NCBI GenBank assembly: GCA_002633005.1
Contig: NMRA01000128.1
Coordinates: 361,165-425,164, forward strand
Direction: 5' to 3'
DNA length: 64,000 nucleotides
Origin: Phoronis australis
Taxonomy: Eukaryota > Phoronida > Phoronidae
Below, piece by piece: positions 1 through 13,508 of the stretch. The translations under genes and the position numbers were made by a program. How positions within the stretch are numbered: position 1 is the first letter of the stretch; every line of letters starts with the position of its first letter. The notes under the pieces were generated by a model. It did not search any database. It saw only the letters and a program-made list of their open reading frames with translations, and had not been told where the DNA came from.

Positions 1-499
1 ATGATGGGAGCCAAAAAGTTGAAATAGTCTGACATGCACATGGCTTCAGACTGAATAAATGTTCTCTCGCACAGGGCTTGGAACTCAGCACCCAGCTTGG
101 AAATAATCCTTGTGCAGAGGAAAACAGCGAATACATAACAACTGCAAAGCCACAATGACCTGACTACTTAAGTTGACCACCTGTGCTTGCAATGTCATAC
201 AAAACATAAAGACGACAAACAACCTTCTACAAGCCAATTCCAAAAATTAACAACTATTTATCAAAATGAAAAAATCCATCTGGTGTAGCTACTCTAGAAA
301 ACTTTCCAGAATATCAATCTCCCACTCCCAGTAGTAAATGAACTATCGCCAGGATTATGACTGACGGCTTAACTAACCAATCAGAACGCAGCATTCTTGA
401 CCCACCTTTGCGTTTCCAAGCTGCCATTTTATCCGACAAACAATGTTGTTGTCGGTAAAGCTTATTTTAGTCTATACCTCAAAAAATTGTGCGATAAGA

Positions 500-687
500 A
501 TGATGAAAGGGTGTTGATATGGCGTGTGTAGTTCTGACAGCCGTTATACGGGTCAAGAAGAATATCCCGTAATTTTTTGGGCATTTCCTAAGCCAAAAAG
601 TGTTGTCGACTGAGTAAACGATGGATCAAACTGTGTGGACGGCCACACGAGCAGCTAAACTTAACAATGTTGCTGCTTTACTACAAG
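500..687 (+). pseudogene. THAP zinc-finger domain fragment, broken
   Basis: Read from 500, the frame starts MMKGC, meets an in-frame TGA at 515-517, then reads YGVCSSDSRYTG and FWAFPKPKSVV. From 607 a shifted frame reads RLSKRWIKLCGRPHEQLNL. Together these follow the THAP (C2CH) domain of a transposon-associated subgroup: the paired N-terminal cysteines, the DSRY segment, the FPKPK block and the RWIKLCGRPHEQLN block. The expected C-terminal CSKHF zinc ligands are not recognisable, because the sequence decays into LLLYYK before a weak GT at 688. One nonsense codon and one frameshift inside about 190 bp argue for a dead copy, although two errors in a draft assembly could mimic this. THAP domains bind DNA and are found in P-element-like transposases and host factors; the catalytic part is not seen nearby. 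Confidence 0.72.
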
Positions 688-3600
688 GTTAAACACAAAA
701 TTAATATATTTGTTCCAAGATACGTACTTTTTAGTTTAGTAGCTATACTGTAGGCCTATCTGATTTTGATTCTGGAGTTTCGCTCGTGGGGGTGCCTTTG
801 TCTCGGCATCTGCTAGATCCCAGCACTAGTCTAACGGTAGTCCCCGGAAAGTTGTTTTTAAGGACATTTTTATTGTTTTTAATTTATTTCGACCAATAAT
901 GGACATCATTCTGCTTCGTAGCACAGGTGAATTTTTGTTATTCATATACCCGTAGGCTAGCGTTCAACTTAACTTCTCACCAAAATTGATAGATCCGATC
1001 GACACATGCAGGGAGGGCACTAGATTGAACTCAAAGCCTCCTTCAAGCAGTTGTCATGAGAAGCTCTAGTATACACTACATCTGTAGAGTTAAGGAGAGG
1101 TCATTTTGTAGTTGGTCAAACACGATACTTGGATTTATGAAGCTTTAAAAACAACTTTAGTTTTTTATAAATGTGATGGCCAATACTTGCCACAACACCA
1201 GACTTGTCATTTTTGTTACCATACCACAGCTTAGTGATCATCCTACTTTTAAAGTTAAATGCAAACTACCTTTATGCAATAAAACTACAAAAAGTATGAA
1301 GTTCATCAGAAGGTTTGTCTATTTCTGGTGCACTGAATTACAGCCAATTCCATGCGTTAATTTGACATTTGGACACAGCCCTAGACCTATCGGAGCTAAC
1401 TGCTTGCCTAGGATAAGATGAGTTTGTGCCTGAGCTACCAACCTGATTTTTTTAATCAAAATATTTTGCTCGAAGATTTGAAAAGTATAAACAGTGCTAT
1501 CGACTCGACCTACTTTACTTGGAGAATACAATCAGTTGTGACCTACTTTTCATTTGGTGGAATTTAACAGCCGGCAGAATAAAAATATCGGCGAATCTTC
1601 ACTGATTTTGTTCGAAATATCCTAAAATTTATGACATCGTACAGATAATTCGACTTTAAGGCAAATACACAGCTTTACATGAACATATCGGATCAGTGCC
1701 CTTGTCAGTTTTCAAGTGAAGGTAAACACCGTGTGGGATTCTTTGGATTTTCGCTGGCTCCAAAACACTTTTCTTTGAAAACTTATTTTTTCATCGTCAC
1801 AGCTTTACAAATTCCCTATGCATGAACATACGATTCTCAGCTGAAAAGTACCGCCTGTTGCCTCTGTCGAAGCCCTTTCGAAAAAAAACGCTCATCAATT
1901 CCACCAGGAACGTTTAGCTACTGTGTATTTGCCTCTGACATCTTGCTTGTTTGTCGGGTGTCACGTGACTTTTCGCAAGGAGGCGGAGCTTGCGATAGGT
2001 CGACTGACACTGAGGCATGTTCACAGAATGGCACGATTTCTTTTGTCAATCGATTATTACACAAGATTGCATAACTGATCTAATATTACATCACAAAACA
2101 CACTTTGAGCATCAAATCCTCTACTGACAGATCATTTCTATACTTTCAGACAAACATTAAAATGCCATGATGGGTATTACAAGGCTGTCAGCCTTTTCAA
2201 CAGGTTTGGAGTTTGACAATGTGATCAGGATCAGGCACTACAGCTGGTTAAAGAGTGTCTCAGAGGTCTGTGTGTACTCAGGGCTGTAGTAAACGTCCCT
2301 GAGCACCCTACAATTGATGGATAAAAGGCACCTAAGTGTGGCTGGCCACGTGCTGAGATGCACAAGTTGTGTTTCAGGCACGTGCTGGTTCATATTTGCC
2401 TCCACAAATTTGACATTTTGCCAAGACCAGTGCTGTGCTTGCTAAACACTTCTATTCACCACAAGAACAAATCTGAGCCCTGTGCCCTGCATGTCAAGTA
2501 AGATCTGCAAAGCTCATCAAGAGGTCACACACTGAGAACAAGAGCCAGGGCTGAGGAGATTCAGCTTCAGGTTTCCAATTTTTTTCTTCTGAAATCTCTT
2601 TACTTTGCAAGATTCAACTATTGAAAGAGCACTAAAGTGAACAGAGTTGTTAGCAGCGTGACACAAAACTGCTTCCTACCATATTCTTACACAAAGGAGA
2701 TTGGATTCCAGAAAATTTCAAAATTACACAAATAAAAGGAGTCAGCCTGACATTTAGGGAAAATGTGCTGGACAGCTGTGTGCTGCTGACTCAACAGGTT
2801 CAAACTGCTCAGGTGGTGAACTAGAACAAAAATGTGACAATTCACCCTCAGATACAGTACATGGCAAAAGTATTCAGACAAAATGACCCAAAATTCCTCC
2901 ATCATGATGGCAAAATTCATGGACAGAATAACCTTCCCTCATCACCAACAACGAAAGGGAATTAGAAGTAACAGGTATATTATAAGGTGAAGCCATTGAG
3001 AAATGTAAAATTTTGCTACCATGATGGTTATTTTTGCTGTTAACGGGAATAGCGTCATTTTGTTAGTCGGACACTTTAATTGAACAATCTAAAAATGAAA
3101 AGGGTTCACAACTGGGACAAATGTGTTGTAAAAGTGTATTAATAGTTATTTAAATAAGGACCAACTCTACAGTCTGTGGACCTTGCAAGTACCAGTCAGA
3201 CAAAGGGATAGGCATAGTTGTTATAGTTATGATTCCTGAACTAGACTGATCTCCATATGATGAGTTAATTAGGCACGGATTTCTTGAGTCCACTAACAGA
3301 AGTGCTTCAGTACTGTTACCCAGGGAAAAGCAATTAAGAGTAATTTGAATTAATGGATACATAATGACCACTGCGGTCAACCAATTATGAAAATGGCACT
3401 GTATGTTGGACTCTCACATGTATCATACAGAGAAGTACTAGCGGAACAACATCACGACAAGCTAAGCATAGTGGATGGAGTGTGAGACGTCTTAATTAAA
3501 TGATCTGGGTTAAGTATGTTAATTAGAGAGCCATGATGGCAGGGAAAATCTGGTGATGAATGAATGAATGTAGAAAATGTTCACTGGAACTAAACAAGGT

Positions 3601-6147
3601 TTAGTTTATTGAGACGTGGACTGCATTGACTGGTCAGAGCAGCTTTGACCTTCAGATATGGGAACCATCTAACAAAGGAAAGTTCATAAGGATAGATGTC
3701 TGACACCAGTCTAGTAATTTCACTCCAATTTATTAACCCGCATAAACATGGATAGTTTTGCAATCAAATTACCGCCTCAACTTCCCATTCAAATTCCTAT
3801 CTCAGTACAGGGACAATGGCTTGCTGGTAAATTACAAACTGGTGATATTCTTCAGTTTAGATGGTTATCTAAGATTTTGATGGAAGGCAAATTAGCAGTA
3901 GACACCTGTAAACTAACTAATGGCTGCTTTCATCCAGCAAAGTCTCAGTCTTTATTGAATTGCACCAAATCAAATTTACAGAACGGCTGCTGAAAATCAC
4001 CTGCCACGATTAACGCACCGAACAACGAACATGCATGTAGCCTCGAAACAGAAGACTGTTCTTTGGTAGATATTCAGTACTAAGTGGAAAAGACAGACTT
4101 ACATTCTCCTGGTATTTTCGATCACTATTAATTTTTCTAACAATGGCAGGTTATATGCGACTAACAAGAAGAAAAATGAAGTTAATAGTGGACCCATAGA
4201 CATTCATGAACATGCTGGTAGGAATGTAACTCTGATGGAACATAGTTTTTGAGAAATTTGGCATATTTTACTTCTTTGAAATATCTTTTGAATTTCTTTA
4301 GATATTTTATAAAATTGCATGTGTCAAAAACTGAAAAGCTAAGACACATAGCTTATTCAGATCGGTCGACGCTTTAGGAAGAACTAGGCTACGTTCTCAT
4401 GCCAAATGATGTCGTATGGATTTCGCAAGCTATTGTTTAAGTTGCGCTTATGCCCGTCACATGGTAATATTGCCTATGGGACGCTACCATTGATTTCCTT
4501 TGTTGCGTCTTTGTTGGATATAACAATACAGGTCGCATGGATATCGTACCTGGGGCGCACATCAGCCGGTTACAAAGTGAACAATGGATACACCTATCTA
4601 CCTGTATCTATACGACGAGCTTGCGCCCTAGTTTCTGTGGGAATTACAAGAAATCTAGCGAGATCACATGCTTCACTTGTAATGCATGGTGACATCTCGC
4701 TGAGATTTGCATGATCTCCTGTTTTTGCAACTTTTCCCACACTATGGAGCGCAACTCTGTTGAAAACGTTGCCTACAGTAGCAAGTAAAATATGCTAAGA
4801 TATAACTGAAGATTTTTCCGTCGTAAAATCAAGAAAATAAAACTTTGCAAAACCATGAGAACAAATAGATTACTTTATTACATGCAATGCACAAATGCTC
4901 ACTAGAATATAGTGAGAACTTTTCTGGTAGGAATACGCTATTCAAATTGTTTAGTTTACTCCATTTGGTATTCAAGTAATAAGAACAGAACTATTAATAA
5001 GGTCTACACAATTTACCTCAGATTAGTCGATGGGGTTCCCGAATTTCTGATAGCTTAGGGCTCCACAAATGCTTTATCAGGCACTGTTCAGCCAGCACAT
5101 CTCGTTATGGATAAAATGATACTTGGAATGTCATTCAACTAATGTCTATGCTGGCAGTGCCAATTCTAAGTGAGCACATCTTTTTGTTATGGAGAAAATG
5201 ATAGTTCTACCAGAGCAGTTATAAATGCAAATCAGTCTCAAAACTCAGAAACTACATCACACTACATCAATAATGAACTAGCTATACGGGTTAATCGGCC
5301 AGTCCATAAGTCCCTAGTGAAGATATGACAAATTCCATATGATACAAGTGTATTAATAACATAATTGAACATTTGTGTCCTTCACCAGTATTATGTATGA
5401 CGATACTGAATATTTCATACCCAGTAATATAAAAGGCGAGACCAATTTCATGAGTAAGCCAATGCTATTAAAAATGCCAACTCCTGAAAATTCAGTTCAA
5501 TGACACCTTCCTATTGTGAAATAATCTCTCTTCAATGAGAAATGCATAGGTCAAACAGTTAATAATGTTTGGTAGAAAAATAACAACTTTGTACAAATCT
5601 AATAAGTAAGAGTTCTACTGCGTATTATACCTTTAAGAGTTACATGTTTTTCAGATATTTCACTGAAGCAAACATCGAATAAAAAGAAACTCATTAATAA
5701 CATGCTAGTTGTTGGCAATGACTTTGTTAACTTAACTATAAACAGATGGAATTAACAGGGAGGCATTGATGCTTGTTTTGGTATGAGCAATTAAATTCAT
5801 TGTCATCCTTAAATATCATTGTCAATAAAGGCACACATTGCTATGTATACATATACATATAGGTCATCCCACATACATAGGAACACTACTACCCTATCCT
5901 ATTGACAATTCATTTCATCTGGGAATATCCCAACGAGACCGAAGAGACCCTGTCTGAGCAACATAAAAATGTCCTTGACATGACAAGACATTTAAAGTGT
6001 GTATGCTAAAAGCGTAAAAAGTCCCGTAATGGTTTTCACATTTATGTGTCCGCATCAGTTGAACATGCATCAAGAAGATCAATTTTGGTAGTTGAAGCAG
6101 AGGATTATGGTCAATTCCCAAAGATTGAGAACATAGTTATTTTAATA

Positions 6148-6168
6148 TACAGGGTGTCCCAAAAATGT
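6148..6168 (+). repeat. mariner-like terminal motif, unpaired
   Basis: The sequence TACAGGGTGTCCCAAAAATG is the typical outer end of many mariner-family terminal inverted repeats, and it starts at a TA dinucleotide. I did not find the inverted partner within about 2 kb on either side, and no transposase frame lies beside it. It is probably a solo or truncated end. A related but more diverged motif, TACAGGATGTCTCAAAATG, occurs at 46,395. Confidence 0.4.
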
Positions 6169-9100
6169 ACTCACAATTCAAATGACAATAACTGCATAGT
6201 TTACAGACTGAAGAGAATGTGTTGGTTTAAATTCTTAAAGAGGTCAGAACACGGAAACCAAAACAAAGGCAGGGACTACAAACTTGTGGAAAAGATTAAT
6301 TGTCTTTGTACTTTCTTGACGTTTTTGAGTTTCCAGTAGAATTATACAATGAAGTTTTGTTCCCCATAACTGAGTAGTTTCTTTGCCATTCTTGGGAAAA
6401 CAGCACGTTACAGCTCATACACTTAATATCAAAGCCCAGAAATCACATAGTAATATTCAGATTTAATTCATAACCTTGAGTGATCATGACGGAATACGGA
6501 ATTATAGCCGTTTTAAGAGATCTGCGGACAAATGGAACAAACTTAGAGAAACCCACGGATGTCAGTTATCTTCAGACCAATCAATCACATTATTCTGCAT
6601 TACTTCAGATGCATTGTGGGTTTTTTGGATTTGCTTTTATCTAGAAGCTATGCGAGTGTCATGCACGGATACCCATGACTGATAAAAGGTTTTCTACGAT
6701 AATTCCAGAATCAACACACACTGTCTCATCAAATCCTCATTGTGTGCAAGACTGGCAATGGAACACAACAATCGATATCCCAATATCCAATTCACCAGCA
6801 TTAGTTTCTGATGACGGATGATAAGAAATCCCATCCATCAAACAAGATATTAATTTTTACTGGAAACACCATAGTCCAGTCCTCTTGATGCTGCTTGAGT
6901 AGATACTGACAGTGACCAACAGCATATAATGAGATACCGACCAGCGGCCAGTCCGCAGCAGGACCTGTCTAACATTTTTCATAAAATCTATAATCAGTCT
7001 GCCGAGCGTGACAGCATTGTGGCAGAATGGTAGCTCCTGGCACTGCTGAGGTCGAAGGCAGCACGAGCTCACTGTAAAGTTCATGTAGGAAGTTACAAGG
7101 TGTCAAAAAGATATCAGGTGAAGGGATTAGCAAGCTACTTTAATTACAAACTAAGTGCTGGCATATTAATTGAACCTGAACAAATTTTGGAGCCTGGGGC
7201 AGAGGGAGCACATCAGCAGTCTTGACACACAGACTGTCAAGTCTGGTTTTAAATTAGATGGAAACGACATGGCTGCTGCACTCATGAACACACTATACAC
7301 ATATGGGGAAATGTCTAGAGCCTAATGTGATTTGGAAATTCAATAATAGCGAGTTGAGTGTAAAAAATTCACTCAAATGGTAAATTCGCCCACACCAGTA
7401 CCTTCACAATTACGTGCACAAAAGTATGGTAATATTAGAATGCCCAAAAGAACCATTTTTCTGTCTCTTACAGTAAAGAGTTGTCATTTTCCCACTTGAA
7501 TACAGCAATGTAGAGGTGAATCTGAGTGTTCATTACTCAAACGGGAGTTGTGTACAATTTAAGAGCTAAAATTTTTGCAATAGGCACAAAAACACTAGTA
7601 TTGTGAAAGTGGAACTCTAATTACACTAATTACTTCTCTCTGTGGTTGCTTGGTCAAATTAGTTACAAACACAACATATAGCGATGATGTGAATATGAAG
7701 TACGTTGAAAACTACCAAATGTTTTAAAGAATGAGTTTTGTGTCGAGAATGATCCGCCATATATCACTCAACCATTTCCAGTAAGTATCATGACGTGGTG
7801 TAGGGGAATAACACTGCATAATATGGGCTATGTGAGCCCCCAAGGTACATCATTAGTGCAAAGGTCACCTATTTGCAGATTTTTTTTTTCTTTTCACATT
7901 TACAAATGGTCAATGAATACAACTGCACTTTGTTTAGGGTAGGTGATGTTCAAACAGCATTGAAGCTTTGTTCCTGCTATACATTAGTATAGTTGAATAC
8001 ATCTTTAAGTATCGGATGTATGAATTGGGCATAACTGCTAAGCTGAACATGGGTGGTTGAAAATGAGCATTATGAAATTTTTTAGGAAGACATGAAGTGG
8101 AACATACATGCTAAGATGGAGGAGTTTATTCGGCCCTCACTAATTAACACAGCCCACTGGCCCATAACTAAGTAGTTCAACATCTCATAAACTCTTGCCA
8201 AGGGTCACAAACACCACCAAACTAATTCAGAAAGAGGCACCTAATACAGAACCATAATACAAATGTCATTGACTCACTAACTAGTGCACGGACGTACAAA
8301 CACGACGCGTGCGCTCCACTCATGTCTGTGCACAAAGTTAGGCAGTCAGTGAGTAAAGAGCTAAGAGCAATGTTTGTAAATTAGGAACTATTTTCATTAC
8401 AGTGGCAACAGTTTTTTCTACCCTCGTTTACAGGGATATTCTCAGCCATCAGGTACAAATGAACTAAGTTTTGCAATACTTAGATGACACACAGTTTTTT
8501 GGCATGGTATCAAGTGTATCCTACAACACCATGTCAATAAGGTCAAGCTAAGGGTCATTATCCGCCAAATGAATTTTAAGATTATGAAAAACATAATTAC
8601 TCTAAGTCCCAATCTGCAGGCGTGGTTGATATTTGCCTTTACAGTTGGAAACCTGTCCAAGCAAGCAAAAAGGAAGACATGTCCTGGCATGAAATTAACA
8701 CTCAAATGTGAAACATGTTAGGGCATGTCTAAACCAGACAAAAGTGCCTGTGAAACATAATGTAGAATATGCAGCATTGCTCTCTCAATGCACAAACCAA
8801 CAGATTAAGTGTTGACGATACACTTGGATCTGCAGATACAAGGACAAGTGCTCCAAGTGTCAGAATAAGACTAAGAATAAGAATAAGTCAGATGGATTCA
8901 ATGAGTCCAGCTAGTAATGGTGTAACTTAACGTTGGTGCACCCATACAGAATTTCAGAATGCGTGAATACACCGATACAAGGATTCACGTCAGCAATGTG
9001 TTCAAAGTAGGAAAATGAATAGTCAAGGGATTTGGGCATTAAGGGGAATACAACTGAAAAAATCACGACCATGAAAAATAAATTTTGAGCTTCATCAGAA

Positions 9101-9421
9101 ATCAATTAGATCTTGCACCTATTTTGTGGTTTGAATATGAATACTTGACAAACACGTAAAAATGAATACATGACATAAACCATGTTGGCAGACTGTTTTA
9201 TGCAGGGTGACCTTTAAATAAACCTTCCCTCCCTCATTTCAAACAAACCAGTTTGATTTAAGAAGATAAAGGTGAAACAGAAAACCAAGCTAAACGAAAA
9301 TTTAAGGTAGACCGATTATATTGGACCGGAAGTCTTTTCACCTACACATGTTGCCCTTTAAGGTTGGGCCCTTGGAAAACTTGGCAAACTTTGGAACAAC
9401 ATCGGTTAGAAATGAATAAGC

Positions 9422-9520
9422 AGGTGTGCATATGAAACTTTCACATACCATTCTTTATGCAATGTTTCCAAAAGACTGTTCAGAATTGTCTTTATAATTT
9501 ACCACTTTTGCATGAGACAC
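9422..9520 (-). repeat. Dispersed repeat family R2, copy 1
   Basis: Read on the minus strand, this copy gives the R2 core: CATGCAAAAGTGG, then a CAATTC block, then TTTTGGAAACATTGCATAAAG. The same ordered blocks occur at 11,310-11,400, 24,110-24,200 and, inverted, 63,880-63,965. The copies are clearly diverged from each other, so the family is old. No coding capacity is apparent. Confidence 0.6.
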
Positions 9521-11029
9521 TACTAAAAATGGGGCTTTCATGATTTTCATGAAAAAATATATTGAAAGGTGGCATACAACAAAAAAATTGCATTTTGATA
9601 TTACATCCTGAATGTTTGTATCACGAAAGTGAAATTTGGTCATTTTATTGATATCGTTGTTTTGCAGGGGATTTCCCTTTCCTTTTTGATAAATTTTACT
9701 AAAATGACGTGGTAACGTGATCCAATTAATAGCACATTGGTATAAAGTTAATCACTGAATTCTACAGGCTGTCTACCTTCAGGAAGTATATATACTTTTG
9801 TAGAGTTAAAATCAATAGATTTGTAGTTATTTGGCTAAATATCGTTCAAGTCAATGAGGACTTATGTAACCTCAAGGGATGAATGCGAGTTAAGTAAATT
9901 TTTTAATGATTTATTAATATAACTTCTTTTAACCCTTTGGATCAAACAACACAATGAAACATATTTGCACAGTACGCTCATGCGCCTATATTAAACGTTA
10001 TTTTTGTCCGAGTGCTTTGCACACAGGCATAGACACCTTTGGTTCAGTTATGGGTACCCTAATACTGCTCTCGCTGGATGTTGTGATCAGTGATAAGACC
10101 AAATCATCACTCATAACTGAGTCATCATCAAATCCTGTAGTTCAAAATGCAACCAAACCCACATGTCCATAAACTGACATCAAGAAATCAAAAGACAAAC
10201 CTGATTTCCATTTTATAGGCATACTCTGAAAATAGAAATCTGCACTGCTGGAAACATTCTGTTTTCATTAACTGCTATTGGCATCCATATCGATGTCGCT
10301 TTGAGACAAAGAGAGCTTTAAGATTACATACATTTCTTAGTGCATTAAAGTCACTAATAATCTTGTTTATGTATAATTATCATATTTTAAAACACGTGGG
10401 AAATTTGTCCCATGGCCTACTAGGTCAACACACAACAATAATTGGAATCATCTGGTAAATGGATGGCAATAAGGCTGCATTACTCTGTAGCAGATCCCAC
10501 TGCGTTCATCTGAGCACCAAGTCTGTGTTGTCATCCTCATGATCTGAGGATAATTAAGACGTTTTTGCCACATACTGCACGTACTCAGTACACTGTCCGA
10601 TTCCTATTGGTGTCTGCTACTGGCTCTTTTATTATCCACCAGTGGCGACGTAACAACACCAGGTATCATAAAAAACAGTTTTAATGATTTATCTATTGGT
10701 TCTTTACCATAAACTGGATTGCAAAAGGAGAATAATTGGCAAGCGACACTAAAAAAACATTAACTTTAGACCATATGAAGTCGCACACATTAGCCCAAAT
10801 CCAAATGAGCTACCACCTACAGAGATAAAATCTGGCTGTTAACTGAGTCTCATTTGTTGTCTGCATGAGGTTGCCTAGTTCACTGTAACTCAGTCTAACA
10901 ATGCACACAACATGACAATTTTGCAGCTATACTCTAATGAAATTCAACTCAATATCATGGAACCTCTTGGATAGCGAGTTATCTATCCTGGAAAACATTC
11001 TGAAATTTATGTAGGACTTAAATTGACTA

Positions 11030-11480
11030 GTCTGTGCTTTTCATCAAATATACACAAAACTACACATTTAACCCAGTAAAATGTAGAAAGCCTGTAAAAT
11101 ATGATTTTTCCTTTTATCAATCTACCAGTAATTCAGACATGACCACGTCTTTTTTAGTAAAATTTGGCAAAAAGTAAAGATACATTGATAGAGAAACAAA
11201 GTTATCAATAAGATGATTAAATTGAGTTAGATATAAATGTCTCAAAACCCTTATTAGTTTTATAAAAACATCATTTCGTTCTCGCTTGATGCTAACTCAC
11301 AGTCCTATCTGATAACGCTCATGCAAAAGTGGGTCATTTTAAGAACAATTCCCAAGACAGTTTTGGAGAACAATGCATAAAGCGGTACGCGGTATTTCAA
11401 AACTTTGTCTGAATCCGATCAATCATTTCTAAGATATGAAGTTCTGAATATAGCCAAATTCGGTCATTTTTCTGGAGTTC
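11030..11480 (+). repeat. Dispersed repeat family R2, copy 2 (long)
   Basis: This copy shares two separated blocks with 23,925-24,260. One is a left block with CTACAC, a TTTAA-CCAGTAAA segment and CATGACCA. The other is the R2 core, TCATTTTAAGAACAATTCC followed by GTTTTGGA and CAATGCATAAAGC. The matching order and spacing over more than 300 bp show a dispersed element rather than a chance motif. No terminal repeats or target duplication could be fixed by eye. Confidence 0.6.
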
Positions 11481-12804
11481 CACACAATATAAAGGAGCAA
11501 GGAAGTCATCACCTCTCCTCCTAAATTAGAGAACAACCTTGACAACAGATCCCTTTTCGAATGCAGATTCAAATTCAAACTAATTCGCTGTTCCTTAAAG
11601 GCCTTTAACACTGGCTCCGAAGTTTCGATGGGAACACTTAAGGTCAGTCTTGAATCGAAGTTAACAGCGAGTTAACTACATAGTAAAGAGGAGAATTAAA
11701 CAGTGAAGCCTCGATGCTTCGTCACAATATGAACACTTACTTCAATGTCATTGCAGTTATCGGCAGGGGTCACTGCCTGGGTTTGCCAACAGCAGGCCGT
11801 GACTGGACATGATTTGTTAACATTTTGTTAAAATATTTATCATTTTGGCATGTTATCATTGGAATCCTCTTATGCCAATTGATGCTTTTGCCAAACCCTA
11901 CTGCAAGAGAAACCATCCACTTTCCAACATCGCAGCAACATGATGAAATACACCTTGACACTAGATGGCGATACGGTAGTTTATAGACAACATTTTGCAT
12001 TCTTCTGTGGATTTAATGCAGTGTTTTGCAATAAATTGTTCACAACGGAGACACAGAAGTAGATAGGCCTTGACATAAATTGTGTTAGTCACACTAAGCA
12101 GAGTACAATGATAAACCCAGCCTGTTGAAGAGTTATAAATAAGATTTATTTTCAAGTTAACCTCAGAGCAGGTGAGACCAAAAAATGACAATTGATAAAT
12201 TATATTGTAATCTGTGTCATGGCGAACCATCACCCATTTGAACAATAGGGTAGCATGTGGATTCCTACATAAATGTGTGAGTGTTACAGTCAGCTGGAAA
12301 ACTTGATGCCACAAAGCCCGTTTGTGCAAACCAGCATTCTTATGGCGCCAGCGAGGACATGACTAGGGTATCATTCAATTGTGTTCCAAGTAGCTTCTTA
12401 GATGGTACCATTGTAAATAGGTTACAAACAATAAAAGCTCAGCTAACTGGATAGTGATAATTATCGGATGCTTCACCTGTGTGCTGCATTCCAAGACAAT
12501 TCAAAATACAATTTTGATTGTTTATGGGAACACCAAAGCATCCTTCATTTGATCCAATTTGTAATTCTGATGTGCAAGAAGGGCAAGACTACTAGTTGTT
12601 TCTGTGCAAATTGAACCGCCACACAACAGTGACAATTTGACCCAATGACAACTTGTTCCTGGAGTAACTTTGATCCATGGTAACTTGAACCATGGACCAC
12701 AGAACGCCAACCCTTCTGGGATCCTAGCCCCAAAGTGCAAATCACTAAATGGCAGAAAATATTTGATCGTTTGAAACAACATGGTTTGTTTAACTTTATG
12801 CACA

Positions 12805-13508
12805 AGAGCAACACGGAGCGTTGAAATGCGCCCATGAATGTATACCAAATGGTGTGCTTTTAAGGTTATTTATTTGTATCAAAAAACAAAACTGCCACTA
12901 GGAGGCGCCATCCACTTCATAGCAAAAACACACAATGTCATGCAAATTTTCACAATTATCCTGAAAGCCGTTTGGTTGATAGACGAGTAGATGCCAAAAA
13001 CAGATCCTGCGAAAGGTTTAGGGGATTACAGCCATAGGCGCTAAAAAAACAAAACTGCCACTGGGAGGCGCCACAGTAGTTGAAGTCATCAGAAAGTCAT
13101 CGTCAGTCGTCCACTTTATAGTAAGAACATACATGCCAATTTTCACAATCATCCTTTGAGCGCAAACAGTAAAAGTGGCCACTAGGTGGCACAAACCACG
13201 TCAAATCCATCTGAAAACGAAAGGATAGCGTCATCTCACTAATAGGTGCCTATATGCCAAATTTTATGAAAATCCGTTCACGACTTTTGAAGATACAGAG
13301 GTAAACGTAAAAAACTAAAATTGCCACTAGGGGTACACCGGTTGTCAGTTCCATCCGAAAGTTCGCTCATGCCGTCCCATCTACGGAAGGGACACATGTG
13401 CAAAATTTCATGAACATACGTCACGGCGTTTTGGAGATAGAGCAGCGGACGCCGGACGGACGGAGATGACGGCATAATGCGTCCACATATAAATATGTGG
13501 GCACATAA
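12805..13508 (+). repeat. R1 array element, short copy (four CCACTAG monomers)
   Basis: The left end, AGCGTTGAAATGCGCC followed by GGTGTGCTTT and TTATTTATTTGTATC, is shared with copies at 20,731 and 48,896. The interior has monomers with cores at 12,892, 13,055, 13,176 and 13,321. The right end is a GGACGCCGGACGGACGGAG tract, then GATGACGGCATAATGCG, then the palindrome CCACATATAAATATGTGG at 13,483-13,500, exactly as at 22,376. A left module, about 145-bp tandem monomers, a GGAC-type tract and a terminal palindrome together resemble non-autonomous Helitron-like (HINE, pearl) elements. The assignment to that class is inference, because the terminal dinucleotides were not resolved. Confidence 0.8.

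Larger units (their letters stand above)
688..12804. other. Gene-poor stretch with scattered repeats
   Basis: I see no exon that I can assign. Open frames are short and lack recognisable domains; the longest (3,748-3,993 and 4,406-4,714 on plus, 11,961-12,329 on minus) have no family signature or convincing splice context. The stretch does contain a mariner-like terminal motif at 6,148, two copies of a dispersed repeat (9,422-9,520 and 11,030-11,480) and an isolated CTCF-like match at 11,957-11,973. A minus-strand segment at about 11,739-11,800 is bounded by an AG and a strong GTAAGT and reads TACCWQTQAVTPADNCNDIE. It could be an exon, but nothing else supports it. Confidence 0.6.

Noticed and set aside
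3748-3993. 81-codon frame starting MDSFAIKLPPQLPIQIP
   Set aside because: Composition is protein-like but no homologue is recognised and nothing flanks it; left as an unassigned frame.
4406-4714. 102-codon plus-strand frame
   Set aside because: No family signature, no splice context, and its end lies in a short inverted repeat (AAATCTAGCGAGAT / ATCTCGCTGAGATTT), so it is probably chance.
11961-12848. Minus-strand frames of 122, 108 and 96 codons
   Set aside because: They lack domains, have mixed hydrophobic composition, and the 108/96-codon pair overlaps in different frames and runs into the R1 left module.
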